Shown piece by piece: positions 1-7,320 of a stretch of DNA of 14,054 bases; position 1 is the first letter of the stretch; each line of letters starts with the position of its first letter. Location of the stretch: assembly GCA_944332105.1 (NCBI GenBank), contig CALVJI010000023.1, forward strand, positions 1 to 14,054. Reading direction: 5' to 3'. The stretch is from an uncultured Bacilli bacterium. Lineage in GTDB: Bacteria > Bacillota_I > Bacilli_A > RF39 > UBA660. The notes beneath the pieces are model-generated. The model did no database searches. It was not told the DNA's origin and saw only the letters and a program-made list of their open reading frames with translations. The position numbers and the translations under genes are program-made.

Positions 1-717
1 TTACTTGCATGGCTTTCATTCCATATTATAATTGGAGCCGTTTGGGTAAAGTCTGGTTTTTGTTTGGCTTCGATTTGAGCTTTTGCACTAGCAACACTAC
101 TTGATTGATATTCGTTTACTAACATCGCATCGGCAAGTTTTGTGAATCCTTGGTCTACTGGTGAGTAGTTACTTACAGTTGCTCTTACGATGACCTTGGA
201 TGCGAAGGTTTTGTTCATCGCGTCTTCTGTAGCTTCTACATCTTCATCCATCCATAATCGTAAGTTGTATGAGACTTCATCTCCTGGTGATAAACTTCCT
301 GTTTGTAATATTCTGGCTTCTTTATAGCCATCTACTTCTGTTGATTCATAAGTATTTAATGTAACAATTGCACTTGTATCTAATACAGCTGCAATATATT
401 CACTTTTTAATGTAGTTTCATTAGTCATTCCTAATAGTACTTCATATGATAAAAAGGTATTACAAGTATTTGTGATTGTAAAAGTATATGGTGAAGTAGT
501 CATTCCTTCTTCATCAGTTATAGGAAAAGTATTTTCCATTTTAATCGCATCAGTTTCGCTAGTTAAACTAATATCTAAACATGTACTAGCAATTTTATTT
601 GGATTGGTTTGGCTCGTTATAAATTGCCATAAAGCGTAACTTACTCCGATTAGAAGTACTATTATGCTAGCAAATACCCCCCCCCCATAAGACTTTCTTA
701 CTTATTTTCTTTTCCAT
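1..717 (-). CDS. Putative phase-variable secreted/surface protein, out of frame (OFF), 3' part beyond the window
   Basis: An ATG at 717 follows a purine-rich SD (AGAGAAG, 8 bases away). It opens a frame beginning MEKKISKKVLW that stops after 16 codons, because the following G run has 10 bases. With 9 G it continues straight into a frame that stays open from 677 to the left edge, about 225 codons. The joined product would have a Lys-rich start, a hydrophobic segment (FASIIVLLIGVSYALWQF, about residues 14-31), then an extracytoplasmic domain rich in Thr, Asn and Glu. Motifs such as PITDEEG, YTFTITNTCNT and YNLRLWMDED, and two Cys (in STCLD and NTCNT), recall uncharacterised SipW/TasA-like secreted proteins of gut Firmicutes. 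That family link is from memory of sequence style, not a search. No start codon in the long frame lies near enough upstream to save the membrane segment. A sequencing error in the G run would look the same. Confidence 0.7.
677..686. repeat. Homopolymer C10 (G10 on the coding strand) inside a signal/anchor segment
   Basis: Ten consecutive C on the plus strand, in otherwise strongly AT-rich DNA, lie about 31 bases after the minus-strand start codon at 717. Mononucleotide G/C runs of this length are classic slipped-strand mispairing sites. Lengths of 9 or 12 put the gene in frame; 10 or 11 put it out of frame. Confidence 0.9.
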
Positions 718-798
718 ATCAAACACTTCTCTTTCTATACCTTAGTATGGTTTAAATTATAACTAAGAATTCACATTTTTACTCTTTTAACTATAAAA

Positions 799-827
799 AT
801 TATAACCGAAATCGCACATTATAGCAA
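799..827 (-). promoter_or_regulatory. Sigma-A-like promoter for the phase-variable surface gene
   Basis: On the minus strand TTGCTA (827-822) and TATAAT (804-799) are separated by 17 bp, about 80 bases upstream of the ATG at 717. A second TATAAT lies at 823-818, overlapping the -35 box, and a third at 761-756; neither has a good -35. Confidence 0.45.
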
Positions 828-835
828 CCTTAAAC

Positions 836-937
836 TCAAAAAAAAGTAAATGCTTTGACTATAGATAAGCACAATAAAATCAAAAAAATAACGACTAGAA
901 TTAGAAATTTTTTCTTTCTCGGTTTCTTCTCAATCAT
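836..937 (-). CDS. Putative 33-aa single-span membrane peptide
   Basis: The start at 937 is chosen because AGGAGTG lies about 6 bases upstream; the frame extends further upstream to 1048 but without a comparable ribosome site. The peptide begins MIEKKPRKKKF (nine Lys/Arg/Glu residues in the first ten or so), followed by about 18 hydrophobic residues and a short tail ending in FTFF. It would sit as one membrane span with the basic end inside. It is transcribed away from the XRE regulator at 1082, with an inverted repeat between them. No function is recognisable. It could be a small accessory membrane protein, a toxin-like peptide, or a chance frame with a good SD. No antisense RNA gene is evident next to it. 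Confidence 0.4.
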   Translation of the reverse strand: MIEKKPRKKKFLILVVIFLILLCLSIVKAFTFF

Positions 938-1014
938 TTCGTCACTCCTATCACCAAATCTTTTTCTTTTCATAGTATGTAATAAAATTACGTTTTTAAA
1001 CCACCAAAACACAT

Positions 1015-1035
1015 ATATCGTATTTATTACGATAT
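1015..1035. repeat. Perfect 8-bp inverted repeat, candidate operator
   Basis: ATATCGTA, a 5-base spacer, then TACGATAT. It lies between the small membrane peptide gene (minus) and the XRE regulator gene (plus), 47 bases before the regulator start. A -10-like TATGAT (1036-1041) abuts it. The position suggests autoregulation by the HTH protein, which is inference. Confidence 0.4.
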
Positions 1036-1081
1036 TATGATAACGCAACTTTAAGAATAATGAAAGAAAAAGGAGTTCAAA

Positions 1082-1348
1082 ATGGAAAAGTCAAAATACA
1101 CCCAAAAAGAATTTTATCTTCTTATTAAAAAAAATTTACGAAGACTCCATTATCAAAGTGGCTATTCAAGAGCTTATGTCGCCGAACAAATGGACATCTC
1201 CTTTCAAGCCTACAGCGATATGCTTACCCTTTCTCTAGTAGATCGCTACCCATCATTAGAAACTATGCGCCGTTTTTGCCTTTTCTTTCAAGTTGATATC
1301 AGTGAATTCTTTAAACCAATTAACGAAAATATTCTTCAAAAGAACTAA
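1082..1348 (+). CDS. Small XRE-family HTH transcriptional regulator
   Basis: This 88-residue protein consists almost wholly of a lambda-Cro/XRE-type helix-turn-helix. Helix 1 is about residues 11-24 (FYLLIKKNLRRL), the HTH is about 29-48 (SRAYVAEQMDISFQAYSDML), and the closing helices carry the typical SLETMRRFCLFFQVDISEFF segment at about 58-77. The start is supported by AAAGGAG 6-7 bases upstream. There is no sensor or protease domain, so it is a minimal repressor or activator, probably a dimer. It stands alone on the plus strand, converges on rpsR, and has a perfect inverted repeat upstream that may be its own operator. Targets cannot be read from the sequence; the divergent small peptide gene is the obvious candidate. 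Confidence 0.8.
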   Translation: MEKSKYTQKEFYLLIKKNLRRLHYQSGYSRAYVAEQMDISFQAYSDMLTLSLVDRYPSLETMRRFCLFFQVDISEFFKPINENILQKN

Positions 1349-1370
1349 AAAAAAGATACCTTGTGGTATC
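1347..1370 (-). terminator. Intrinsic terminator of the rpsF-ssb-rpsR operon
   Basis: On the minus strand a GATACC/GGTATC stem with a 4-base loop begins at the base after the rpsR stop codon and is followed by eight T. On the plus strand the same stem follows the XRE gene but has only a poor T tract, so it is a weak terminator in that direction. Confidence 0.75.
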
Positions 1371-1586
1371 CTATTTAACATATGGTATTAAAGCCATAAA
1401 TCTTGCATATTTAATTTGTTCAGCAATATGTCTTTGATGTTTTGCACATGCACCAGTCATTCTTCTTGGTAAAATTTTACCTTTTTCACTGATATATTTA
1501 TTAATAATCATTACATCTTTATAATCAACGCTTTTACCAGCACACATTTGACATATTTTTTTCTTTTTTCTTCTATATTCAGCCAT
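1371..1586 (-). CDS. rpsR: 30S ribosomal protein bS18
   Basis: This 71-residue protein has the bS18 core: a basic start (MAEYRRKKKK), then a stretch containing DYKDVMIINKYISEKGKILPRR and the C-terminal GACAKHQRHIAEQIKYARFMALIPY. It binds 16S rRNA as a heterodimer with bS6 on the platform of the small subunit. Two Cys in CQMC (about residues 12-15) and the later CAKH provide a C-x2-C / C-x2-H set, so this is probably the zinc-binding form of S18. It is the last gene of the operon, 17 bases after ssb, and its stop codon abuts the terminator hairpin. No rplI follows. Confidence 0.98.
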   Translation of the reverse strand: MAEYRRKKKKICQMCAGKSVDYKDVMIINKYISEKGKILPRRMTGACAKHQRHIAEQIKYARFMALIPYVK

Positions 1587-1603
1587 AAATAAAATCTCCT
1601 TTC

Positions 1604-2083
1604 CTAGAATGGTAGATCATCATCAGAAAGTGCAATCTCTTCACCAAAATCTTTAAACGGATCTTCACTAACATCTGTTGTTGGCATATCTTGACTTTCT
1701 TCATAACTAGGCATTGGTTGAGCATAACCTGCATTATCATAACTAGATGTATCACCACTTTGAGTATTTCTAGAACCTAAGAATGTTACATTATCTGCAA
1801 CAATATCCGTTGTATAATGCTTTTGTCCATCTGCCCCATCATAACTACCAGTTTGAATTCGTCCTTCAACAGCTACTTGTGAACCTTTAGTACAATATTT
1901 TGCAATATTCTCAGCTTGTCTACGCCATGCAACACATCCAATAAAATCCGTCTGTGGTTGTCCTCCTTGAGGATTAAAAGGACGAGAAACTGCTACAGTA
2001 AAACGCGTTACTGCAATTCCACTTCCTGTTGTTCGCATTTCAGGATCTCTTGCTAATCTACCGATTAAAATAACCTTATTCAT
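1604..2083 (-). CDS. ssb: Single-stranded DNA-binding protein
   Basis: 159 residues. The N-terminal OB fold (about 1-105) starts MNKVILIGRLARDPEMR and contains the family signatures TDFIGCVAWRRQAENIAKYCTKGSQVAVEGRIQTGSY. A flexible Ser/Gln/Asp-rich linker (about 106-150) leads to the acidic tip DDDLPF, which recruits replication and repair partners. The tetrameric protein coats single-stranded DNA at forks and gaps. The start lies 3 bases after the rpsF stop, and its SD (GAGGAG) is inside the end of rpsF, so the two are translationally linked. The rpsF-ssb-rpsR order is the normal Firmicute arrangement. Confidence 0.98.
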   Translation of the reverse strand: MNKVILIGRLARDPEMRTTGSGIAVTRFTVAVSRPFNPQGGQPQTDFIGCVAWRRQAENIAKYCTKGSQVAVEGRIQTGSYDGADGQKHYTTDIVADNVTFLGSRNTQSGDTSSYDNAGYAQPMPSYEESQDMPTTDVSEDPFKDFGEEIALSDDDLPF

Positions 2084-2086
2084 TTT

Positions 2087-2377
2087 TTACTCCTCTTCTT
2101 GCCGAATGATTAAATGTCTTAAAACATTTTCATCCAAACGAATTTTACGATCAAATTCTTGAATTGCTTCTTTAGAAGCTTCAACTTGCATAACATAATA
2201 ATATCCATTTAATTCTTTTTTAATAGGATATGCTAATTTTTTCTCGCCAAGTTCCTTGTATTCAGCTACTTTTCCTTTTAAATCACTAATTAATGACTTA
2301 TAACTTTCTGCACATTTTTTAATATCTGTGCTTTCCATTGTAGCTTTTACAATAAACATGATTTCGTATTTGTTCAT
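2087..2377 (-). CDS. rpsF: 30S ribosomal protein bS6
   Basis: 96 residues with the ferredoxin-like bS6 fold: MNKYEIMFIVKA at the start, GEKKLAYPIKKELNGYYYVMQVEA in the middle and RLDENVLRHLIIR near the end. It dimerises with bS18 on the 30S platform. A strong SD (AAGGAGGTG) precedes the ATG. It heads the operon and has its own promoter inside the 3' end of the upstream acetyltransferase gene, plus a two-hairpin leader that could mediate feedback by S6:S18. Confidence 0.98.
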   Translation of the reverse strand: MNKYEIMFIVKATMESTDIKKCAESYKSLISDLKGKVAEYKELGEKKLAYPIKKELNGYYYVMQVEASKEAIQEFDRKIRLDENVLRHLIIRQEEE

Positions 2378-2446
2378 TTTTCTACACCTCCTTATGGTCT
2401 AATGGCTTTTTGCACTACCAAAAAGCAAGGAGTAATCACTTACTCG
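2378..2446 (-). promoter_or_regulatory. Structured 5' leader of rpsF (possible ribosomal-protein leader)
   Basis: The predicted transcript begins near 2446 and folds into two hairpins. One is GAGTAA-GTGA-TTACTC (2445-2430, GNRA loop), which overlaps the stop codon of the upstream gene. The other is GCTTTTTG-GTAGTG-CAAAAAGC (2426-2405), a perfect 8-bp stem. Known Firmicute rpsF leaders bind the S6:S18 complex through a CCG-containing motif; I do not see that motif here, so any autoregulation is inferred from position and structure only. Confidence 0.45.
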
Positions 2447-2925
2447 TGCCTTATTTTATCATTTTTAACTTCCGATGTAAACTCTTTTCCAATTTTTTTC
2501 GAGAAAAATTGAGCATCCACTTTTTGAAAACCAAATTTTTGATAACAAACATGCGCGGGTACACGAAAATTACTAGACCATAATTTAATAGTTGAGCATC
2601 CTTTTTCTAAACAAAGTTGTTCAATTTTATCTAACATTTTCATTGCAATATTATGTCGTCTATATTTTTCTGAAACACAAACATGATTTAAAATTGCATA
2701 CATCCCAAATTGAGCAAAAATAGTAGGTACAAAAGTAATCATCGCATGGGCGACTAACACATCATCTACATATCCAACTAAATAGAACACATTATCATTA
2801 TGTTGAGTATAAAAAAAATTCTTTTTGGCATCCTCTACTTTTGTATCTTCTAAAAACACTTCGTTACATAACTGCACCAAAGCTTCTATATCTTCATAAT
2901 CTGCTAATTTAAAATTGACATTCAC
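2440..2925 (-). CDS. GNAT-family N-acetyltransferase
   Basis: 161 residues with a GNAT fold. Motif A, the acetyl-CoA pyrophosphate-binding loop, is at about residues 80-102 (LNHVCVSEKYRRHNIAMKML); it has RRHNIA where RRxGIG is usual, a mild divergence. A late YQKFGFQKVDAQFFSKK segment is typical of motif B. The start codon is GTG at 2925 with AAGGGA upstream; the neighbouring ATGs are out of frame. It transfers an acetyl group from acetyl-CoA to an amine, but the substrate cannot be told. It is divergent from the CcdA-TlpA gene and its 3' end contains the rpsF promoter, with no terminator between, so some read-through into rpsF is likely. Confidence 0.85.
   Translation of the reverse strand: MNVNFKLADYEDIEALVQLCNEVFLEDTKVEDAKKNFFYTQHNDNVFYLVGYVDDVLVAHAMITFVPTIFAQFGMYAILNHVCVSEKYRRHNIAMKMLDKIEQLCLEKGCSTIKLWSSNFRVPAHVCYQKFGFQKVDAQFFSKKIGKEFTSEVKNDKIRHE
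2453..2481 (-). promoter_or_regulatory. rpsF operon promoter within the acetyltransferase gene
   Basis: TTTACA (2481-2476) and TAAAAT (2458-2453) are exactly 17 bp apart, with an extended -10 TGA. This predicts a start about 70 bases before rpsF, just ahead of the first leader hairpin. Confidence 0.65.
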
Positions 2926-3003
2926 ATCTTTTCAATCCCTTCTTTTTTATTTTAACAAGTTCATTAAAAGAAAAATAGTCCTCTTTAAAACTTTGATAAA
3001 AGA

Positions 3004-3031
3004 TTGACAAATATACCCCTAGTAATACGAT
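3004..3031 (+). promoter_or_regulatory. Promoter of the CcdA-TlpA gene
   Basis: Consensus TTGACA (3004-3009) and TACGAT (3026-3031) are 16 bp apart, about 40 bases before the ATG at 3071. The spacer contains ATACCCCTAG, which resembles one half of a CsoR/CstR-type operator; the other half is not convincing. Confidence 0.5.
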
Positions 3032-3070
3032 AAAAAATTTGATAAAATATCCTAGCAATAGGAGGTAACT

Positions 3071-4240
3071 ATGTTAGAAAATCTACAAGTAATTACCATT
3101 TTTATCGAAGGAATTATTTCATTTTTCTCACCTTGTATTATTCCATTAATTCCTTTATATATGAGTTATTTAGCTGGTAGTGCGAAAACGAAAAACAAAG
3201 ATGGCACAATTACGTATAAACGAACAACGACACTTATTCACACCTTATTCTTCGTTTTAGGTATTTCAGCATCTTTCTTTATCTTAGGTATTTCTTTCAC
3301 TGCCCTAGGACAATTCTTTAATGAAAGCCGTGATATTCTTCTCCTTGTCTGTGGAGCGATTATTATCACAATGGGTTTATTCCAAACAGGTTTAATTAAA
3401 ATTCCTTTCTTACAAAAAGAAAGAAAAATAGAAGCCAAAATTAATTTGAAAAAAATAAATCCATTCATGGCATTTGTTTTAGGTTTTCTTTTTAGTTTTG
3501 CTTGGACACCTTGTGTTGGCCCTGCTCTATCTTCTGTTTTAATGCTTGCAAGTAGTAAAGAAAGTATGTTAATAGGTAATCTCTATGTTCTTGTGTATGC
3601 AATGGGATTTATCATTCCTTTTTTGATACTTGGACTATTCACCACAGAAGCTTTAAATCTTTTAAAGAAACATCAAAACTTTTTAACCAAACTAGTAAAG
3701 CTAGGTGGTATTTTACTAATTGGGATTGGCTGTGTATTAATATACAATGGAATAGAAGCCTTACCAGAGCAAGAAGCCAACAGTTGTACAGATTCTGGAT
3801 GTGGCACAGACTCTAATATGACTCTTACTACCCCAGTTGATTTCACCCTTCCAAACTTAAACAACACCCCTATTAAATTAAGTGATTATCAAGACAAAAC
3901 AGTTTTCTTAAATTTTTGGTCCATGACTTGTAATATCTGTAAAGATGAATTAGAAAGCATTGAAAAACTCTATCAAGAATATCAAAATAAAGATGTAATT
4001 ATTTTAACCATTATCAACTTAAATCATGATCATACTTCGTTAGAAACTGTCGAAAATTTTATTAAAGAAAAAGGATATACATTCCCCGTATTAATAGATG
4101 AAAGTGGCGAAGTTTTTAATCACTATTACGTTACTTCTTATCCAAATTCTTTCATTATTAAAGATAACGAAATTAAAATAAAAGTTCCGGGTGCCCTATC
4201 CTATGAAGATTTAAAAAACACAATTGAAAAACATAAATAG
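3071..4240 (+). CDS. CcdA-type transmembrane thiol reductant carrier fused to a TlpA-like thioredoxin domain
   Basis: 389 residues in two modules. Residues 1-230 form a six-span CcdA/DsbD-like channel with the two membrane Cys in their standard contexts, FFSPCIIP (Cys22) and WTPCVGP (Cys148). Residues 253-389 form an extracytoplasmic TlpA/ResA-like thioredoxin with the active site WSMTCNIC (Cys287, Cys290) and the cis-Pro region SYPNSF (Pro358). Electrons from cytosolic thioredoxin would pass through the Cys22/Cys148 pair to the fused domain and on to secreted targets. The linker holds another pair, Cys239 and Cys244. The SD AGGAGG precedes the ATG. No cytochrome c or MsrAB gene is adjacent, so the client is unknown. 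It ends at a terminator shared with the convergent exporter operon. Confidence 0.9.
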   Translation: MLENLQVITIFIEGIISFFSPCIIPLIPLYMSYLAGSAKTKNKDGTITYKRTTTLIHTLFFVLGISASFFILGISFTALGQFFNESRDILLLVCGAIIITMGLFQTGLIKIPFLQKERKIEAKINLKKINPFMAFVLGFLFSFAWTPCVGPALSSVLMLASSKESMLIGNLYVLVYAMGFIIPFLILGLFTTEALNLLKKHQNFLTKLVKLGGILLIGIGCVLIYNGIEALPEQEANSCTDSGCGTDSNMTLTTPVDFTLPNLNNTPIKLSDYQDKTVFLNFWSMTCNICKDELESIEKLYQEYQNKDVIILTIINLNHDHTSLETVENFIKEKGYTFPVLIDESGEVFNHYYVTSYPNSFIIKDNEIKIKVPGALSYEDLKNTIEKHK

Positions 4241-4244
4241 AAGC

Positions 4245-4280
4245 AAAAAAATGGCTCATTCTAATAAAAGCCATTTTTTT
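4245..4280. terminator. Bidirectional intrinsic terminator
   Basis: A perfect 12-bp stem, AAAAAAATGGCT / AGCCATTTTTTT, encloses a 12-base loop. It ends both the CcdA-TlpA gene (plus) and the exporter permease gene (minus); the permease stop codon at 4281-4279 overlaps one arm. Confidence 0.9.
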
Positions 4281-7200
4281 ATTCCACAGATTTTAAAGAA
4301 TCAATCATATTGATTTTCTTTAAGATAAAATAGGTAATAAATTGAACAACTACAGTAAACAAAGTCATAATTAAGAAAGTATATAAATAACTTAATCCAT
4401 AAATATCTTTAACAAACAAAATTTCATCCGTCTCGGCCACCGTCATGACAAATTGATTTAATAAAACTCCTAAGCCCATGCCAATGAGAATACCAAAAAT
4501 AGTTAAGACCAAAGTCTCACGATACACATATGCAGACACTTCTTTATCATGAAATCCAAGTACTTTCAAAGTTGCAATTTCTCTTGTTCGTTCACTGATA
4601 TTAATCGTTGTTAAATTATATAAAACTGTAATAGCTAAAAAAGTAGAAAAACCTAATATTAACAAGACAATATCATTCATACTTCGAATAATATCTTGAA
4701 ACATATTCATACTATCCGTAATGTATTGAACACTACTAAAGTAACCTGAATCGATTAAATCATTTCCAATTGTAGATATTTTATCATCATCCATCGTTGT
4801 CATAACTGCATTGTATTTTTTCTCTCCAAAAATCTGTTCATAATAATTTTCACTCATATATGCATAATGATTCACATAGTTTTCACTAATCCCAGAAACT
4901 TTTAAAACAAAAAGTTCATTTTCACTATTACGAATTCCAAAAGTCTCACCTACATGTACATTTAACATATCCGCGGTTTTAGAAGATAAAATCACGCCGT
5001 AATCATCAATAGTTAAAGGGTTTCCTTGCTCATCTTTCAAATGAATAAAATTATCAACACTATTTACATCTTGAAAAGCCATTAAATACAAATCAATATT
5101 TTTATTATTAGCATTAAAGGTAAAACTTTCCATACTTAGAATTCCATATTGATTTACTTCATTCAAACTTACTAGGATCTCTTCGCCTACCTCATTTGTT
5201 TCTTCATCTAAGAAGAAAATCGCATCATAAGCTTCAATCTCACCAAATTGTTTATCCATTAAAGAACCAATACTATCTTGAATACCAAAGCCAGTCAATA
5301 ATAAAGCTGTACATCCAGAAATACCAATCAAGGTCATTACAATTCTTTTTTTATATCGAAATAAATTACGCACTGTAACTTTCCATGTAAAACTTAGACG
5401 TTTCCATAGAAAATGAATTTTCTCGAGCAAAACTTTCTTGCCCATCTTTGGAGCTTCAGGTCTTAATAAATTTGCTGGCATATATTTAAAATTACGATTC
5501 GCCGTTATATAAGTAACTAAACTCATTGCTCCAAAACAAACGATAGCTATAATTGTACTCATTAAAACATTAAAATATAATTCCAAATCTGGTAGCACAA
5601 ACATAGAAACATATACCCGATAGATAATGATTGGCACAATTAAATAACCAACAGTCAAACCTAAAACTAAACCAATGGAAGTTGCTAGAAAAACATAAAA
5701 TAAATAACTAGCAATAATTTTAGCTTTCGAATAACCAAGAGAAATAAATAAACCAATCTCGCCGCGTTCTTCTTCAATCATCCGCGTCATCGTATTCATA
5801 CCCATCAAAAATGCCACTAAAATAAAGAAAATTGGAAAAACTGCTGCAATCGAATCTACTTTAGTAGCCGAATCATAAAACGTTGTATATCCAGGAATAT
5901 CCTCACGCTCAAATAAATACCACACGGGTTTCTCTAAATTAGCCACTTCTGCTCTAGCATCAGCGATTTGTTGCTCAGCATCTTGAATTTCAGCAAGATA
6001 GGTCGCGTAATTTGCATCATAAGTTGCTCGTCCTGCATCTAACTCTGCTTCACCATCTATTAGTTCTTGATACGCACTATTTAAAGAAGCTAAAGATGCA
6101 TTATACTCACGCGTCCAAGTAGCTTCTCCTTCCTCTAATTCTTTTCGCCCATTATCTAAAGTTGCTTTGGCTTCATTAATTTGCTCTAAACCACTTACAG
6201 AAGTTTGTAAAGTTTGTAACTGCACACTATATGCTTGATATTCAGCACTTTCTGGATCTAAAGTTGCTAACAAAGCTTCTAAAGAACTCACTTGCGACTT
6301 CAGTGTTTCAATCATACTAGGCACTTCTTCTATAGAAATACCATAAGACGCTAGAGAAGCATTTAAATTAGCTTCCCCTGCTTCAAGTTCACTCCTCGTA
6401 TCTGCAAAAGTTTTTTCCATTGATACTCTTGTATTTTCTAGGATAGCCTTACCATTATTATAATCAGCCCAACCTTGATTTAATAACGCTTCACTGTTAT
6501 CTAACTCAGCCTTCGCATCCGCGAACTTCTGATCATTTTCTTGCTTTTGCTTATTTAGTTCATCCTCAGCATCATAAATTTCTTGCATCGCCTGAGCCAA
6601 TATTTCTTCATAACGAGCTGTCTCACGAATCGGTTTTAATTCCACTAATTCATCATTTAAACAAGAAACAGTCTCTTTATAATCATCTTGATAAGCTGTT
6701 TTTGAAACACTATCTTTAGCAGTTAAATAAACCTCGGTATAATATTCCAATGTAAAATTAGAAGGAAGTATATACATAAACGTATCCAGTTTTCCATCAC
6801 TTACTGTAGAAATTCCTTTATTTTCATAAATATACATTGGACTATCCACAATACCAACTACTGTATAAGTCGTACTTTTAACAAAATCTAGCACATCACT
6901 TTCTAAAGTGATTGTATCCCCTAAAGCATAAGTTCCTCTTTCAACTAAAATTTCATTTTCGTTTTGCAATTCACGACCTTCTATAATCGCGACTTGATTT
7001 ATATCATCCAAATACCCATAAATTTTTGTAGCATCACCATTTACTACAGTTTCAAAAGAATAGCCAGGTACTACTTTATCTACATGTAAAAGTTTTTTTA
7101 AAGAAAGAACATCATCTTCCGTAAGTCCCATAGTACTAACAATTCGATAGTCCATTAAAGAATATGTATCATAGTAGTTATCCACTGTTCGAATCATATC

Positions 7201-7320
7201 CGAAGAAGTTTCCCTTACACCAGCAAAAAAAGCACTACCTAACGCAACAATAAAAATTAAAGAAAAAAAGCGGCCTAAAGATTTCTGAATCTTTATAAAA
7301 CTATTTTTAAAAAGTAACAT
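4279..7320 (-). CDS. Large FtsX/MacB-type ABC exporter permease with an extracellular coiled-coil domain
   Basis: 1013 residues from the ATG at 7320, which overlaps the ATPase stop as TAATG; an in-frame TTG at 7326 is less likely. One membrane span near residues 15-37 is followed by a large ectodomain. Its central part, about 235-465, is a long Ala/Glu/Leu-rich coiled coil with repeated elements such as AKAELDNSEALL and DGEAELDAGRATYD. Seven more spans follow, with a second, smaller ectodomain between them. Two FtsX-type cytoplasmic motifs appear, EERGEIGLFISLGYSKAKI and ERTREIATLKVLGFHDKEV, so it is a tandem FtsX permease. Such proteins use ATP-driven mechanical motion to export peptides or lipoproteins or to act on envelope enzymes, and a helical hairpin may reach into the wall. 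Substrate unknown. Confidence 0.93.
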   Translation of the reverse strand: MLLFKNSFIKIQKSLGRFFSLIFIVALGSAFFAGVRETSSDMIRTVDNYYDTYSLMDYRIVSTMGLTEDDVLSLKKLLHVDKVVPGYSFETVVNGDATKIYGYLDDINQVAIIEGRELQNENEILVERGTYALGDTITLESDVLDFVKSTTYTVVGIVDSPMYIYENKGISTVSDGKLDTFMYILPSNFTLEYYTEVYLTAKDSVSKTAYQDDYKETVSCLNDELVELKPIRETARYEEILAQAMQEIYDAEDELNKQKQENDQKFADAKAELDNSEALLNQGWADYNNGKAILENTRVSMEKTFADTRSELEAGEANLNASLASYGISIEEVPSMIETLKSQVSSLEALLATLDPESAEYQAYSVQLQTLQTSVSGLEQINEAKATLDNGRKELEEGEATWTREYNASLASLNSAYQELIDGEAELDAGRATYDANYATYLAEIQDAEQQIADARAEVANLEKPVWYLFEREDIPGYTTFYDSATKVDSIAAVFPIFFILVAFLMGMNTMTRMIEEERGEIGLFISLGYSKAKIIASYLFYVFLATSIGLVLGLTVGYLIVPIIIYRVYVSMFVLPDLELYFNVLMSTIIAIVCFGAMSLVTYITANRNFKYMPANLLRPEAPKMGKKVLLEKIHFLWKRLSFTWKVTVRNLFRYKKRIVMTLIGISGCTALLLTGFGIQDSIGSLMDKQFGEIEAYDAIFFLDEETNEVGEEILVSLNEVNQYGILSMESFTFNANNKNIDLYLMAFQDVNSVDNFIHLKDEQGNPLTIDDYGVILSSKTADMLNVHVGETFGIRNSENELFVLKVSGISENYVNHYAYMSENYYEQIFGEKKYNAVMTTMDDDKISTIGNDLIDSGYFSSVQYITDSMNMFQDIIRSMNDIVLLILGFSTFLAITVLYNLTTINISERTREIATLKVLGFHDKEVSAYVYRETLVLTIFGILIGMGLGVLLNQFVMTVAETDEILFVKDIYGLSYLYTFLIMTLFTVVVQFITYFILKKINMIDSLKSVE

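Noticed and set aside
855..1040. Plus-strand 61-codon frame
   Set aside because: Shadow of the minus-strand peptide region with no ribosome site.
3238..3867. Minus-strand frames inside the CcdA-TlpA gene
   Set aside because: Antisense shadows with no SD and no recognisable domain.
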